Assembly (NCBI GenBank): GCA_021737905.1
Contig: JAIPDA010000001.1
Location: 1 to 51,141, forward strand
Source of the DNA: Rhodoferax sp.
Lineage (GTDB): Bacteria; Pseudomonadota; Gammaproteobacteria; Burkholderiales; Burkholderiaceae_C
Direction of reading: 5' to 3'
Length of the DNA: 51,141 nucleotides
The translations under genes were made by a program, and so were the position numbers. The notes below the pieces were generated by a model. The model did no database searches, was not told the DNA's origin, and saw only the letters and a program-made list of their open reading frames with translations. Positions 23,281 through 33,600 of this stretch are shown piece after piece (positions within the stretch are counted from its first letter, which is position 1; every line of letters starts with the position of its first letter).

Positions 23281-25086
23281 TCAAGCCGGCAGCGGGTTGC
23301 GCAGGCGGATGTGGAGTTCGCGCAACTGCTTTTCGTCCACCGGGCTAGGCGCGTGCGTGAGCAAGCACTGGGCGCGCTGGGTTTTGGGGAAGGCGATCAC
23401 GTCGCGTATCGACTCGGCACCCGTCATCATGGTGACGATGCGGTCCAGACCGAAGGCCAGACCACCGTGCGGCGGCGCGCCGTATTGCAGTGCATCGAGC
23501 AGGAAGCCGAACTTCTCCTGGGCCTCCTCGGGCCCGATCTTGAGCGCAGTGAAGACTTTGCTCTGCACGTCAGCGCGGTGAATACGCACCGAGCCGCCGC
23601 CGAGTTCCCAGCCGTTGAGCACCATGTCGTAGGCCTTGGCGATGCAACGGCCGGGATCGGTGTCCATCCAGTCTTCGTGGCCGTCTTTAGGGGCCGTGAA
23701 CGGATGGTGCACAGCGCTCCAGCGGTTGTTTTCCTCGTCATGCTCGAACATCGGAAAGTCCACCACCCACAGCGGCTTCCAGCCCTTGGTGAAGAGACCG
23801 GTTTTCTTGCCGAACTCGCTGTGACCGACCTTCAGGCGCAGCGCGCCTATGCTGTCGTTGACGACCTTGGCCTTGTCAGCGCCAAAGAAAATAATGTCGC
23901 CGTTTTGCGCGCCGCAACGCTTCAGAATTTCGGCGATCGCCTCGTCATGCAGATTCTTGACAATCGGGCTTTGCAGACCGTCACGGCCCTTGCTGACGTC
24001 GTTGACCTTGACCCAGGCCAGGCCTTTTGCGCCGTAAATCTTGACGAACTCGGTGTAGCCGTCGATCTCGCCGCGGCTCATCTCCGAGCCGCCCGGCACG
24101 CGCAGGCCGACCACGCGCCCGCCGGGTGTGGTGGCGGGGGTGCTGAAGACCTTGAAGTCCACGCTGGCCATGACGTCGGTGAGCTCGGTGAATTCGAGGT
24201 TCACGCGCAGGTCGGGCTTGTCCGAGCCAAAGCGGTGCATCGCGTCGTGATAAGCCATCACAGGGAACTCGCCCAGGTCGGTGGCCAGCACGGTCTTGAA
24301 AATATTGCTGATCATGCCCTGGAACATGTCGCGGATGTCCTGCTCAGCCATGAACGAGGTTTCAATATCAATTTGCGTGAATTCCGGCTGGCGGTCAGCA
24401 CGCAAGTCTTCGTCGCGAAAGCACTTGGTGATCTGGTAGTAGCGGTCAAAGCCGGCGACCATGAGCAACTGCTTGAAGAGTTGCGGGCTTTGCGGCAGCG
24501 CAAAGAACTGGCCTTCGTTGACGCGGCTGGGCACCAGGTAGTCACGCGCGCCTTCGGGCGTGCTTTTGGTGAGCATCGGTGTTTCGATGTCGATGAAGCC
24601 ATTGGCATCAAGGAACTTGCGCGTTTCCATGGCCACGCGGTAGCGCAGCATCAGGTTGTTTTGCATGTAAGGGCGGCGCAGGTCCAGCACCCGGTGGGTC
24701 AGGCGCGTGGTTTCCGACAGGTTGTCATCGTCCAGCTGAAAGGGCGGCGTCACGCTGGGGTTGAGCACGGTGAGTTCGTGGCACAGCACTTCAATCTTGC
24801 CGCTTTTGAGGTTGTCGTTGACAGTGCCCTCGGGGCGGGCACGCACCAGGCCCTTGATCTGAACACAGAACTCGTTGCGAACGCCTTCAGCAGTTTTGAA
24901 CATATCGGCGCGGTCCGGGTCACAGACCACCTGCACATAGCCTTCGCGGTCGCGCAGGTCAATGAAGATCACCCCGCCATGGTCACGGCGGCGGTTCACC
25001 CAGCCGCACAAGCTGACCGTCTGACCCATCAAGGCGTCGGTGACCAGGCCGCAATAGTGGGAGCGCATTTGGGAGGCGATGGACAT
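23281..25086 (-). CDS. aspS: aspartyl-tRNA synthetase
   Basis: 601 residues. Class II synthetase of the bacterial type: an N-terminal OB-fold (SLCGWVNRRRDHGGVIFIDLRDREG), class II motif 2 FRDEDLRADRQPEFTQID, the bacterial GAD insertion in the middle and motif 3 near the C-terminus (GLAFGLDRIVTMM). In bacteria lacking AsnRS it also charges tRNA-Asn with Asp; whether it is non-discriminating here cannot be told. GAGAAG lies upstream of the ATG at 25086. An unbroken 667-codon frame runs opposite but is a composition artefact. Confidence 0.98.
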   Translation of the reverse strand: MSIASQMRSHYCGLVTDALMGQTVSLCGWVNRRRDHGGVIFIDLRDREGYVQVVCDPDRADMFKTAEGVRNEFCVQIKGLVRARPEGTVNDNLKSGKIEVLCHELTVLNPSVTPPFQLDDDNLSETTRLTHRVLDLRRPYMQNNLMLRYRVAMETRKFLDANGFIDIETPMLTKSTPEGARDYLVPSRVNEGQFFALPQSPQLFKQLLMVAGFDRYYQITKCFRDEDLRADRQPEFTQIDIETSFMAEQDIRDMFQGMISNIFKTVLATDLGEFPVMAYHDAMHRFGSDKPDLRVNLEFTELTDVMASVDFKVFSTPATTPGGRVVGLRVPGGSEMSRGEIDGYTEFVKIYGAKGLAWVKVNDVSKGRDGLQSPIVKNLHDEAIAEILKRCGAQNGDIIFFGADKAKVVNDSIGALRLKVGHSEFGKKTGLFTKGWKPLWVVDFPMFEHDEENNRWSAVHHPFTAPKDGHEDWMDTDPGRCIAKAYDMVLNGWELGGGSVRIHRADVQSKVFTALKIGPEEAQEKFGFLLDALQYGAPPHGGLAFGLDRIVTMMTGAESIRDVIAFPKTQRAQCLLTHAPSPVDEKQLRELHIRLRNPLPA

Positions 25087-25147
25087 ACGGGTTTACTTCT
25101 CGGTTAACAATTCAGGCGAAACGGGCGACGCAGCGTCCGGCCAAAAA

Positions 25148-25771
25148 TCAGGACAGTTTTTTAGGGGGAGTGTTGCCAGGAGAGACTACGCCCATGGAAA
25201 TCACATAGGTCAGTGCTTCATCAACGCTCATCTGAAGCTCAATGCAGTCGCTGGCCTTGAACATGACAAAGTAGCCGCCGGTCGGATTCGGCGTGGTGGG
25301 CACATACACACTGAGGTAGTCTGTGCCCAAGTGGTTGACCACATCACCGCCCGGCGTGCCGGTCTGAAAGCCGATGGTCCAGACGCCTTCACGCGGCCAC
25401 TGCACCAGCACTGCTTTGCGAAATGCATTGCCATTTTCGGAGAACAAAGTGTCCGAGACCTGTTTGACGCTGGAGTAAATCGAACGGACGATGGGGATTC
25501 GGCCGAGCAGCGCGTCCCACCAACCAACCAGCTTGCGGCCCAAGAAGTTACTCGCCACGGCCCCGATCAGCAGCACGATACCGAGCGCCAGCAGGACGCC
25601 AAAGCCCGGCACATGAAAACCAATCAAATAGTCAGGATGCCATTGGCGTGGCAGTATTTGTAAAGTCTGATCCAGCGTGCCAACGATCCAGTCCAACAAC
25701 CAGACCGTGATGGCCAGTGGCACCAGCACCAGCAGACCCGCCAACAACCAGCGACGTACGGCGGCCATCAC
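25148..25771 (-). CDS. DUF502 family membrane protein
   Basis: 207 residues with two membrane segments: residues about 7-30 (LLAGLLVLVPLAITVWLLDWIVG) and about 55-77 (GFGVLLALGIVLLIGAVASNF). A soluble domain follows with the family text IPIVRSIYSSVKQVSDTL, PREGVWTIGFQTG and VYVPTTPNPTGGYFV. It is an inner-membrane protein of unknown function. Its start overlaps the FmdB stop by 4 bases (ATGA), a translational-coupling signature. Conserved neighbour of aspS in betaproteobacteria, to my knowledge. Confidence 0.92.
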   Translation of the reverse strand: MMAAVRRWLLAGLLVLVPLAITVWLLDWIVGTLDQTLQILPRQWHPDYLIGFHVPGFGVLLALGIVLLIGAVASNFLGRKLVGWWDALLGRIPIVRSIYSSVKQVSDTLFSENGNAFRKAVLVQWPREGVWTIGFQTGTPGGDVVNHLGTDYLSVYVPTTPNPTGGYFVMFKASDCIELQMSVDEALTYVISMGVVSPGNTPPKKLS

Positions 25772-26097
25772 GCAGAATGACCCGTGTTAAGCGCTGCAGG
25801 TGCAGCAGCAGGGGCGCTGGCGGGTGCCGCCGAGCTGGTCGTTGATGCGGTGTCGGCGCTGGTTGCACCAGCCGGGGCAGCTTCAGAGCTTGCCGGTGCC
25901 GAAGCGGCCGAATTGCCGCCCCGAAAATCTGTCGCATACCAGCCGGAGCCTTTGAGCTGAAAACCGGCGGCCGTCACTTGTTTTTTAAAAGCAGGCGCAT
26001 TGCATTGGGGGCAATCACTCAAAGGAGCGTCCGACATTTTTTGTAAAACGTCCTTGGTATGCCCGCAGGACTCGCATTTGTAAGCGTAGATTGGCAT
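25768..26097 (-). CDS. FmdB family zinc-ribbon protein
   Basis: 109 residues from MPIYAYKCESCGH. The FmdB zinc ribbon uses two CxxC pairs, CESC at about 8-11 and CPQC at about 29-32, followed by the FQLKGSGWYATDF motif. The rest is a low-complexity Ala/Ser/Pro tail. FmdB was proposed as a regulator of amide/formamide use, but the role in most bacteria is unknown. Overlaps the DUF502 start by 4 bases. The frame is open 21 codons further upstream with no family match. Confidence 0.93.
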   Translation of the reverse strand: MPIYAYKCESCGHTKDVLQKMSDAPLSDCPQCNAPAFKKQVTAAGFQLKGSGWYATDFRGGNSAASAPASSEAAPAGATSADTASTTSSAAPASAPAAAPAALNTGHSA

Positions 26098-26190
26098 ATT
26101 TTGAGGGGTTTTAAAGTGGGCAAGTGCGCCTGAAAAAGGCGTCAGGATGCAAACCCTCAATTATAGGCGCTGGCTCCGGCAGCTTTCAAT

Positions 26191-27735
26191 TTACTGGGCG
26201 GGCAGCAGCAAGACGGCCAGCACCCCCAGCAAAAACCCGATACCGACGTAAAGCAGGCCGCGCAACAGCTTGTTGGTTCGTTTTTGCTCCTCTAGCAGTT
26301 CGCTGAGTTCGCTGCGCTGGCCCGAGACCTGTTGCTTGAGAAGCTGATGCAAAAGTCGAGGCAATGTCGGCAGCAGTTTGGCGTAGCTGGGCGCTTCGGC
26401 CTTGAGCTGGGCCAACAATTTTTTCGGCCCGATCTGCTCGAGCATCCATTTCTCCAGAAAAGGCTTGGCGGTGCTCCACAAATCAAGGTCCGGGTCGAGT
26501 TCGCGGCCCAGGCCCTCAACGTTCAGCAGCGTTTTTTGCAGCAGCACCAGCTGAGGCTGGACTTCCACATCAAAGCGCCGCGAGGTCTGGAACAGCCGCA
26601 AAAGCACCATGCCAAGCGAGATTTCTTTGAGCGGACGGTCAAAGTAAGGCTCGCAGCAGGCGCGGATAGCCGACTCGAGCTCGTCCACACGCGTGCGCGC
26701 CGGCACCCAACCCGACTCGATGTGCAGCTCGGCCACGCGCTTGTAGTCGCGCCTGAAAAATGCCGAAAAGTTTTGCGCCAGGTATTCCTTATCGACTTCA
26801 GTGAGCGTTCCGACGATGCCGAAATCCAGCGAGATATAGCGCCCGAAAGTGGCAGCATCCAGGCTGACCTGAATATTGCCCGGGTGCATGTCGGCGTGGA
26901 AAAAGCCATCGCGAAAAACCTGGGTGAAAAAAATTGTCACGCCGTCCCGGGCCAGCTTGGGGATGTCCACGCCGGCATCGCGCAGACGCTGCACCTGGCT
27001 GATGGGCACGCCCTTCATGCGCTGCATCACCATCACGTCGGTCATGCAGAAGTCCCAGACCATCTCCGGAATCAACACCAGATCCAAGCCCTGCATGTTG
27101 CGCCGCAATTGGGCTGCGTTACCGGCTTCTCGCAACAAGTCCAACTCATCATGCAAATAGGTGTCGAATTCGGCCACCACTTCGCGGGGTTTGAGCCGCT
27201 TGCCGTCAGCAGACAAGCGCTCGACCCAGCTGGCCATCATGTGCATCAGGGCCAGGTCTTTTTCAATGGCCGGCAGCATGTTGGGCCGCAAGACTTTGAC
27301 GGCGACTTCACGCCCGCCGGGCAACACCGCAAAGTGCACCTGGGCAATGGAGGCACTGGCCACCGGCGTTTGCTCAAAACTGGCAAAAATACTGTCCAGA
27401 GGCCGGCCAAAAGCGCGCTCGATGATGGCAACCGCCACAGCCGATTCAAACGGCGGCACGCGGTCTTGCAGGCTAGCCAATTCATTCGCGATATCCAGGG
27501 GCAGCAGATCGCGCCGCGTTGACATGACCTGGCCGAACTTCACAAAAATAGGGCCTAGTCTTTCCAGCGCCAGGCGCAGTCGCTCACCGCGCGGCGCGTT
27601 CAGATTGCGACCGAGGCAGACGATGCGCTTTAAAAGACGTATCCAGGGGTTTTTGAAGCTCGACAGCACCAGCTCATCAAGACCAAAGCGCAGTACCGTC
27701 CAGACGATAAAAAACCCGCGAAACAACCGGCTCAT
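26191..27735 (-). CDS. ubiB: ubiquinone biosynthesis protein kinase-like UbiB
   Basis: 514 residues. Atypical ABC1/ADCK ATPase needed for ubiquinone synthesis, anchored to the inner membrane. The KxGQ motif (VKFGQVMSTR) is at about 66-75, the Ala-rich nucleotide loop in VASASIAQVHFA, then VAVKVLRP, HADMHPGN and the metal-binding SLDFGIVG. Two C-terminal hydrophobic helices lie in the last 25 residues. The gene overlaps the ubiJ stop by 4 bases, so UbiJ and UbiB are likely made together. Confidence 0.97.
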   Translation of the reverse strand: MSRLFRGFFIVWTVLRFGLDELVLSSFKNPWIRLLKRIVCLGRNLNAPRGERLRLALERLGPIFVKFGQVMSTRRDLLPLDIANELASLQDRVPPFESAVAVAIIERAFGRPLDSIFASFEQTPVASASIAQVHFAVLPGGREVAVKVLRPNMLPAIEKDLALMHMMASWVERLSADGKRLKPREVVAEFDTYLHDELDLLREAGNAAQLRRNMQGLDLVLIPEMVWDFCMTDVMVMQRMKGVPISQVQRLRDAGVDIPKLARDGVTIFFTQVFRDGFFHADMHPGNIQVSLDAATFGRYISLDFGIVGTLTEVDKEYLAQNFSAFFRRDYKRVAELHIESGWVPARTRVDELESAIRACCEPYFDRPLKEISLGMVLLRLFQTSRRFDVEVQPQLVLLQKTLLNVEGLGRELDPDLDLWSTAKPFLEKWMLEQIGPKKLLAQLKAEAPSYAKLLPTLPRLLHQLLKQQVSGQRSELSELLEEQKRTNKLLRGLLYVGIGFLLGVLAVLLLPAQ

Positions 27736-28286
27736 GTGCCCGCCTGCAGGTCTTTGGAGGCTGTGCCAAATGACGGCTTGGGCGCTTGCGCCAGGAAAGT
27801 GCGCAGCCTGGCCAGCAAGCGCTGACCGGCATCAACCATGGCATGCGCAGGCACATCACCGAACAGGCGGGACAGGTCCTCCTCGATGTCCCAACGCAGG
27901 TTGTCAGCCAACCAGCCCAGCTCGGCTGCCAGCATCACGTCGCCCTCAATTTTCACCGCCGGTGCTTTGCCTTGCAGCACCGACTGGGCCAGAGTCCAGG
28001 GGGCTTGCTCAGTAATGATCAGCGTCAGATCTGCTGGCACACCGGCCGGGGCCAGGTCGGTCAGTCCGGCGGGGGTGATCAGCAAATCCAAGGAAAAGCC
28101 AGCCCATTGGGCGCGCACGACGCTGCCTTTTTTGCGGGCCAACCGGCTCTGGGCTTCTTTTTCCTGCATCAACACATGGTTGAGCAGCAGCACCAGCCGC
28201 TGCTGTCCCTCAGCCACCAGCCAGGGCGGCGGTTGAAGTTGCTTGACGAAGGATTCCAGAAAAGAAAAAGGGGACGATGTATTCAT
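27732..28286 (-). CDS. ubiJ: ubiquinone biosynthesis accessory factor UbiJ (SCP2 domain)
   Basis: 184 residues from MNTSSPFSFLE. An SCP2 lipid-binding domain covers the first two thirds, including the strand KIEGDVMLAAELGWLADNLRWDIEEDLSRLFGD region that is typical of UbiJ. UbiJ helps hold the soluble ubiquinone assembly complex and its hydrophobic substrates. It lies directly upstream of ubiB with an ATGA overlap, and ubiE is two genes further upstream, the standard ubi arrangement apart from the intervening Tim44-like gene. Confidence 0.92.
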   Translation of the reverse strand: MNTSSPFSFLESFVKQLQPPPWLVAEGQQRLVLLLNHVLMQEKEAQSRLARKKGSVVRAQWAGFSLDLLITPAGLTDLAPAGVPADLTLIITEQAPWTLAQSVLQGKAPAVKIEGDVMLAAELGWLADNLRWDIEEDLSRLFGDVPAHAMVDAGQRLLARLRTFLAQAPKPSFGTASKDLQAGT

Positions 28287-28348
28287 ACGTCCCCGATTTT
28301 GACGGATAAATGCGGCGCCGACCGGTTGGCCTGCGCGCAAACCTTAAA

Positions 28349-29323
28349 TCATTGCAAGGCCTGTACGCCCGCCACCAGCCAGCCGCCTGCGCCATGACGC
28401 GGCTTGGACATGTTCCAGACCTCGCGAAATGGGCTGGGGCCCGCAGATTCGTCTTCGCGGATCATTCCGGAGAATTCGACGCTGGCCAGATAAACCTCCG
28501 TCGTTTCTTCAATACCGAGCAGCTGCGCATCCAAGCGCAATACGTCAGTCTTGTTGACCGTACCTCCGGTGTGCGACTCACGTTCAGCCAACTGGGTTTT
28601 GATCTGATCAAGCATTTCATCGGTCATCATCTCGCGCAATGCACTGATGTCTGAACGATCCCAAGCGCCTTGCAGCGTCACAAAATTGGTTTTGCAGGCG
28701 GCCAGAAAACCCTCGGAGTCAAACCCCGCAGGAACGCCCCAAGTCTGTGCGCCCAGCAAAGCTGACCCGATCATGGAGCCGCCTTGAGCCGCAGTGCCGT
28801 TTGCAGCCGGAGAAGCCTCAAAGGCAGTGCTTGCACGCTCCCAGGGCCGGGCCGAAGCGTCGTTACCGACATTGGCAGGGCTGTAGCCAGGCGCAGGGCT
28901 TGCACCGGCGCCTTGGAAAGCGAAGGGTGATTCTGAGGTCTGACCGGCGCCTTCACGGCGGGACTTCAGGTAGCGCAAGACAAAACCGACCACCAACATG
29001 ATGGCCAGGGCGGCCAGCGCAAAGGTCATGAACTGGGCCATGCCCTCGCCAAAACCCAGGGATGAGGCCAGCCAGGCCAAGCCAAGGCCTGCGGCCAGAC
29101 CGCCCAGCATGGCGCCCCAAGGTCGCTTGGGTGCAGCGGCAGCAGGTGCGGCGGCGGGAGCAGCTGGTTTGGCTGCAGCAGGTGCGGCCTCGCGCTGAGT
29201 GACATTGGACGACTGCTTGCCGACCGACTTGCCACCGCCCATGCGCTTAGCTTCGGCGTCAGCGCCAGTGAACACCATGGCCACAGTGAGCGCGACCAAA
29301 GACAGGGTTGACCAGATTTTCAT
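28349..29323 (-). CDS. Tim44-like domain protein, membrane anchored
   Basis: 324 residues from an ATG with a strong AAAGGAGA ribosome site. N-terminal signal peptide (residues 1-24), an Ala/Pro-rich linker, two hydrophobic segments (AMLGGLAAGLGLAWLASSLGFG and FMTFALAALAIMLVVGFVLRYL, about 70-120), a low-complexity linker, then a C-terminal Tim44-like domain (FLAACKTNFVTLQGAWDRSD, MMTDEMLDQI, VEFSGMI, EVWNMSKP). Mitochondrial Tim44 is an import motor adaptor; the bacterial relatives have no settled function. It sits between ubiE and ubiJ with gaps of 81 and 62 bases. Confidence 0.9.
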   Translation of the reverse strand: MKIWSTLSLVALTVAMVFTGADAEAKRMGGGKSVGKQSSNVTQREAAPAAAKPAAPAAAPAAAAPKRPWGAMLGGLAAGLGLAWLASSLGFGEGMAQFMTFALAALAIMLVVGFVLRYLKSRREGAGQTSESPFAFQGAGASPAPGYSPANVGNDASARPWERASTAFEASPAANGTAAQGGSMIGSALLGAQTWGVPAGFDSEGFLAACKTNFVTLQGAWDRSDISALREMMTDEMLDQIKTQLAERESHTGGTVNKTDVLRLDAQLLGIEETTEVYLASVEFSGMIREDESAGPSPFREVWNMSKPRHGAGGWLVAGVQALQ

Positions 29324-29404
29324 AATGTCTCCTTTAAATCGATTCTTGACTATTTCAGAAATTCCAACAAAGGAAATCGTCAAATTCAGTCAATCCTTTG
29401 GAAA

Positions 29405-30136
29405 TCAACACTTAATTGCAACATGTAAGGCCACCATACCGCCAGAAAGGTTGTGATAGTCCACATGACCAAAACCCCCTTTATGCATCATGGTCTTCAG
29501 TGCATCCTGGTCCGGGTGCATGCGGATGGACTCCGCCAGGTAGCGGTAACTGGCATCGTCATTGGCCACCCATTTGCCCAAAAGTGGCAGCACTTTGAAG
29601 GAGTACCAGTCATAAGCCTTCGCCAGCGGCTTGGCAACTTTGGAAAACTCCAACACCAGCAATTTACCCATGGGCTTGAGGACGCGGTGCATTTCCTGCA
29701 GCGCCACCTCCTTGTGGGTCATGTTGCGCAGACCGAAAGCAACGGTCACCAGGTCAAAACTGGCATCGGGAAAAGGTAATTTCTCGGCATCGCAGACCAG
29801 GGTGGGCAAAGCCACCCCGGCATCGAGCAAACGGTTACGCCCTTCGCTGAGCATGGCTGCGTTGATGTCGGTGTGTACCACCCGGCCGCTGGCGCCAACT
29901 TGCGGCGCAAAAGCCATGGCCAAATCACCCGTTCCGCCGGCGATATCAAGCACCGACTGGCCCTCGCGCACATCGGCCACTTTGACTGTGTAGGCCTTCC
30001 AGACGCGGTGCAGTCCGGCGGACATCAGGTCGTTCATGACGTCGTATTTGGACGCCACCGAGTCGAAAACGCCACGCACACGGCGGGCTTTTTCCTGCTC
30101 TTCGACGGATTCAAATCCGAAATGGGTCTGGCTCAT
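29405..30136 (-). CDS. ubiE: ubiquinone/menaquinone biosynthesis C-methyltransferase
   Basis: 243 residues. SAM-dependent methyltransferase acting on the benzoquinol (and demethylmenaquinone) ring. Motifs: THFGFESV at the N-terminus, VFDSVASKYDVMNDLMSAGLH, SAM motif I DIAGGTGDLAMAFA, VTVAFGLRNMTHKE and the C-terminal NLSGGMVALH. The gene follows DUF971 by 59 bases. With ubiJ and ubiB downstream and ispB at 45526-46509 it gives four ubiquinone genes in the window. Confidence 0.98.
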   Translation of the reverse strand: MSQTHFGFESVEEQEKARRVRGVFDSVASKYDVMNDLMSAGLHRVWKAYTVKVADVREGQSVLDIAGGTGDLAMAFAPQVGASGRVVHTDINAAMLSEGRNRLLDAGVALPTLVCDAEKLPFPDASFDLVTVAFGLRNMTHKEVALQEMHRVLKPMGKLLVLEFSKVAKPLAKAYDWYSFKVLPLLGKWVANDDASYRYLAESIRMHPDQDALKTMMHKGGFGHVDYHNLSGGMVALHVAIKC

Positions 30137-30195
30137 GTCCTCAATGCCCCGCTTGAAGTGATGTGGCCGGAAAAATGATTTTCATCACCAAGGCC

Positions 30196-30615
30196 TCAAT
30201 GACTGGCGCAAGCCGAGCCGCCGGCCGCGTTCATGGGGGCGTCTCGCTCGACGCCGGCCGCCTGCAAACGGGCCAGGTAATCAGCCCACAAACGGTCTTG
30301 CTCAGAGCCCAGGAAGTACAGGTAGTCCCAGGAAAAAAGGCCGCTGTCGTGGCCGTCTGAAAACACCGGCTTGACAGCATAGTTGCCGACAGGCTCCAGC
30401 TCGAGCAGCGTGACCTCGCGCTTGCCGGTCTGCAGCACTTCCTGGCCGGGCCCGTGGCCCTGCACCTCGGCCGAGGGCGAGTACACGCGCATCAACTCAA
30501 AGGGAATGCGAAAGTCTGAACCATCGGAAAACCCCACCTGCAGCTGCCTTGACTGGCTGTGCACCGTGATGGCCGAGGGTGTCGGAGCACCTGCTTGTAG
30601 TCCTGCCATAACCAT
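30196..30615 (-). CDS. DUF971 domain protein
   Basis: 139 residues; two ATG codons six bases apart (30615 and 30609) can start it. The DUF971 fold (related to the N-terminal domain of gamma-butyrobetaine hydroxylase) is visible as ITVHSQSRQLQVGFSDG, FELMRVYSPSAEV, VGNYAVKPVFSDGHDSGLFSWDYLY. Function unknown; some relatives bind iron or Fe-S carriers. The last 25 residues are variable. It begins 12 bases after the DUF3683 fusion stop and precedes ubiE, so it is inside the run. Confidence 0.9.
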   Translation of the reverse strand: MVMAGLQAGAPTPSAITVHSQSRQLQVGFSDGSDFRIPFELMRVYSPSAEVQGHGPGQEVLQTGKREVTLLELEPVGNYAVKPVFSDGHDSGLFSWDYLYFLGSEQDRLWADYLARLQAAGVERDAPMNAAGGSACASH

Positions 30616-30627
30616 TGTTTCCCGGGG

Positions 30628-33600
30628 TTAAACCAGCACGCGTTCGATGCCGCCGTGGTTGGCCGCCTCGACATAGGCAGGCATCCAGTCCTTACCCAGA
30701 ATCTGGTTGGCCATCTCGACGACGATGTAGTCGGCTTCAAGAAGACCGTTGTTGAGGTCATCGCCAAAGCGCGAAAGCCCCTGCAGGCAGCTCGGGCAGC
30801 TGGTGAGAATCTTCACATTGCCCTGGGCCGCCACGGCGCCACTGGCACGCAAGGCCGCTTCGCCTTTTTGCAGCTCTTCTTCTTTGCGATAGCGGATCTG
30901 CGTCGAGATGTCGGGCCGCGTCACACCCAGGGTGCCGGACTCGCCGCAGCAACGATCGTTTTTAAGCACGTTGTCGCCCATCAGCGCTTTCACGGTTTTC
31001 ATGGGCTCCTGCAACTTCATGGGGCTGTGGCAGGGGTCGTGGTACAGATAACCTTGGCCAGGCGCATCGGTGCGCAGCGTGATATTTTTCTCAAGCAGGT
31101 ATTCGTGGATGTCGATGATGCGGCAGCCGGGGAATATTTTGTCGAACTCGTAGCCCTGCAACTGGTCGTAGCAGGTACCGCAGCTCACCACCACCGTCTT
31201 GATGTCCAGGTAATTGAGCGTGTTGGCCACGCGGTGAAACAGCACGCGGTTGTCGGTGATGATCTTGTCGGCCTTGTCAAACTGACCGCTGCCACGTTGC
31301 GGATAGCCGCAGCACAAATAGCCAGGCGGCAACACGGTCTGCACACCGGCATGCCAGAGCATGGCCTGCGTGGCCAGCCCGACCTGCGAGAACAAGCGCT
31401 CCGAACCGCAGCCGGGAAAATAAAACACCGCTTCCGTTTCAGCCGTCGTGCGCTTGGGGTCGCGGATGATCGGGACGTAGTCCTTGTCTTCAATGTCCAG
31501 CAAAGCGCGGGCGGACTTTTTGGGCAGGCCGCCGGGCATTTTCTTGTTGATGAAGTGAATCACCTGCTCTTTGACCGGCGCCTTGCCGACGCTGGCCGGC
31601 GGCTTGGCCGTCTGCTTGCGCGCAAAAGATCGCAATAAATCATGGGCCAGGCGCTGCGCCTTGAAGCCGACATCGACCATGGCGCTGCGCATGAACTTGA
31701 TGGTCTGCGGATTGGTCGCATTGAGAAAGAACATGGCTGCGGCGTTGCCGGGCCGAAAAGACTTCTGGCCCATCTTGCGCAAGAGGTTGCGCATATTCAT
31801 GGAGACTTCGCCAAAGTCGATATTGACCGGGCATGGCGTCAGACACTTGTGGCAGACCGTGCAGTGGTCGGCCACGTCTTCAAACTCTTCCCAGTGCTTG
31901 ATGGAGATGCCGCGGCGGGTTTGCTCCTCGTACAGAAAAGCTTCGATCAGCAGCGAAGTCGCCAGGATTTTGTTGCGCGGGCTGTACAGCAGGTTGGCAC
32001 GCGGCACATGGGTGGCGCACACCGGCTTGCACTTGCCGCAGCGCAGGCAGTCCTTGATGCTGTGGGCAATGTCGCCGATGTCGGACTGCTGCATGATCAG
32101 CGATTCATGGCCCATCAGACCGAAGCTGGGTGTGTAGGCGTTGGTCAAATCAGCCGGAAAAGCCGCGTCGCGCAGCAGCTTGCCTTTGTTGAACCTGCCT
32201 TCGGGGTCTACACGCAGCTTGTAGTCGGTAAAGGGCTGCAGTTCGGCTTCGGTCAAAAAGTCCAGCTTGGTGATGCCGATGCCGTGCTCGCCGGAGATGA
32301 CGCCGTCGAGCGAGCGCGCCAGCACCATGATGCGGGCGACGGCGCGGTGCGCAGTCTGCAGCATGTCGTAGTTGTCGCTGTTGACGGGGAGGTTGGTGTG
32401 CACATTGCCGTCACCCGCATGCATGTGCAGCGCCACCCAGACGCGGCCTTTGAGCACGCGGGCATGAATGGCGCTGCACTCATCCAGGATGGGCTGAAAA
32501 GCCGCGCCATTGAAAACGGCCTGTAGCGGCAAGCGCAGCTGGGTTTTCCAGCTGGCGCGCAAGGAGTGGTCTTGCAGTTGTGCAAACAAGGGCTCGACCT
32601 GATCGAGCCAGCCGCGCCACAAGCTGCGCACTTCCCGCACCAGGCTAAGCGCCTGCGACACGCGGTCTTCGAGCAACTCAGCCGACGGAATTTCATTGGC
32701 ATCGTCTGACTTGCCCAGCGGCAACTGACCTTGGGTGAAAAAAGCCTCGAGCGCATCGCAGAGCTTGAGCTTGTTGGCCAGGCTGAGTTCGATGTTGATG
32801 CGCTCGATGCCGTCCGAATACTCGGCCAGGCGTGGCAACGGAATCACCACGTCTTCGTTGATCTTGAAGGCGTTGGTGTGGCGCGAGATGGCCGCTGTCC
32901 GCTTGCGGTCCAACCAGAATTTTTTACGCGCATCGGCGCTGATGGCAATGAAGCCCTCGCCGGCGCGCGAATTGGCGATGCGCACCACCTCGGAAGTGGC
33001 ACGCGCCACCACATCAGCATCGTCACCGGCAATGTCGCCCACCAATACCATCTTGGGCAGTCCGCCGCGCTTGGACTTGGTCGCGTAACCGACGGCCTTG
33101 AGGTAGCGGTCGTCCAGGTGTTCAAAGCCGGCCAGGATGGCGCCGGCGCGCTTTTGCTCGGCGAACATGAAGTCTTTGATCTCGACAATGCTGGGCACCG
33201 CATCTTTGGCGTTGCCGAAAAACTCCAGGCACACCGTGCGGGTGTGCGCCGGCATTTTGTGCACGATCCAGCGGGCGCTGGTGATCAGGCCGTCACAGCC
33301 TTCTTTCTGGATGCCGGGCAAGCCGCTCAGAAACTTGTCGGTCACGTCTTTGCCCAGACCTTCTTTTCGAAAAGTCTTGCCCGGGATGTCCATGCGTTCG
33401 GTGCGGATTGGCGTCTTGCCGTCAGCCTCAAAATAATTAAGCTCAAAACTGGCCATCTCGACATCGTGAATCTTGCCCAGGTTGTGGTTCAGACGAACCA
33501 CCTCCAGCCATTGCGCGTCGGGCGTGACCATGCGCCAGGAGGCCAGGTTGTCCACCGCCGTGCCCCCCAGCACGCCTTTTTTGCCGCCCGCGTTCATGGC

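Noticed and set aside
23104..25107. 667-codon open frame on the plus strand opposite aspS
   Set aside because: It mirrors aspS almost exactly, has no family-like segments and is His/Val/Ala-rich as expected from antisense of a high-GC gene.
26332..27522. 396-codon open frame opposite ubiB
   Set aside because: Antisense shadow; UbiB motifs on the other strand are intact.
29368..29400. CAAAGGA/TCCTTTG inverted repeat between ubiE and the Tim44-like gene
   Set aside because: The loop is 19 bases and no T-run follows, so I do not call it a terminator.
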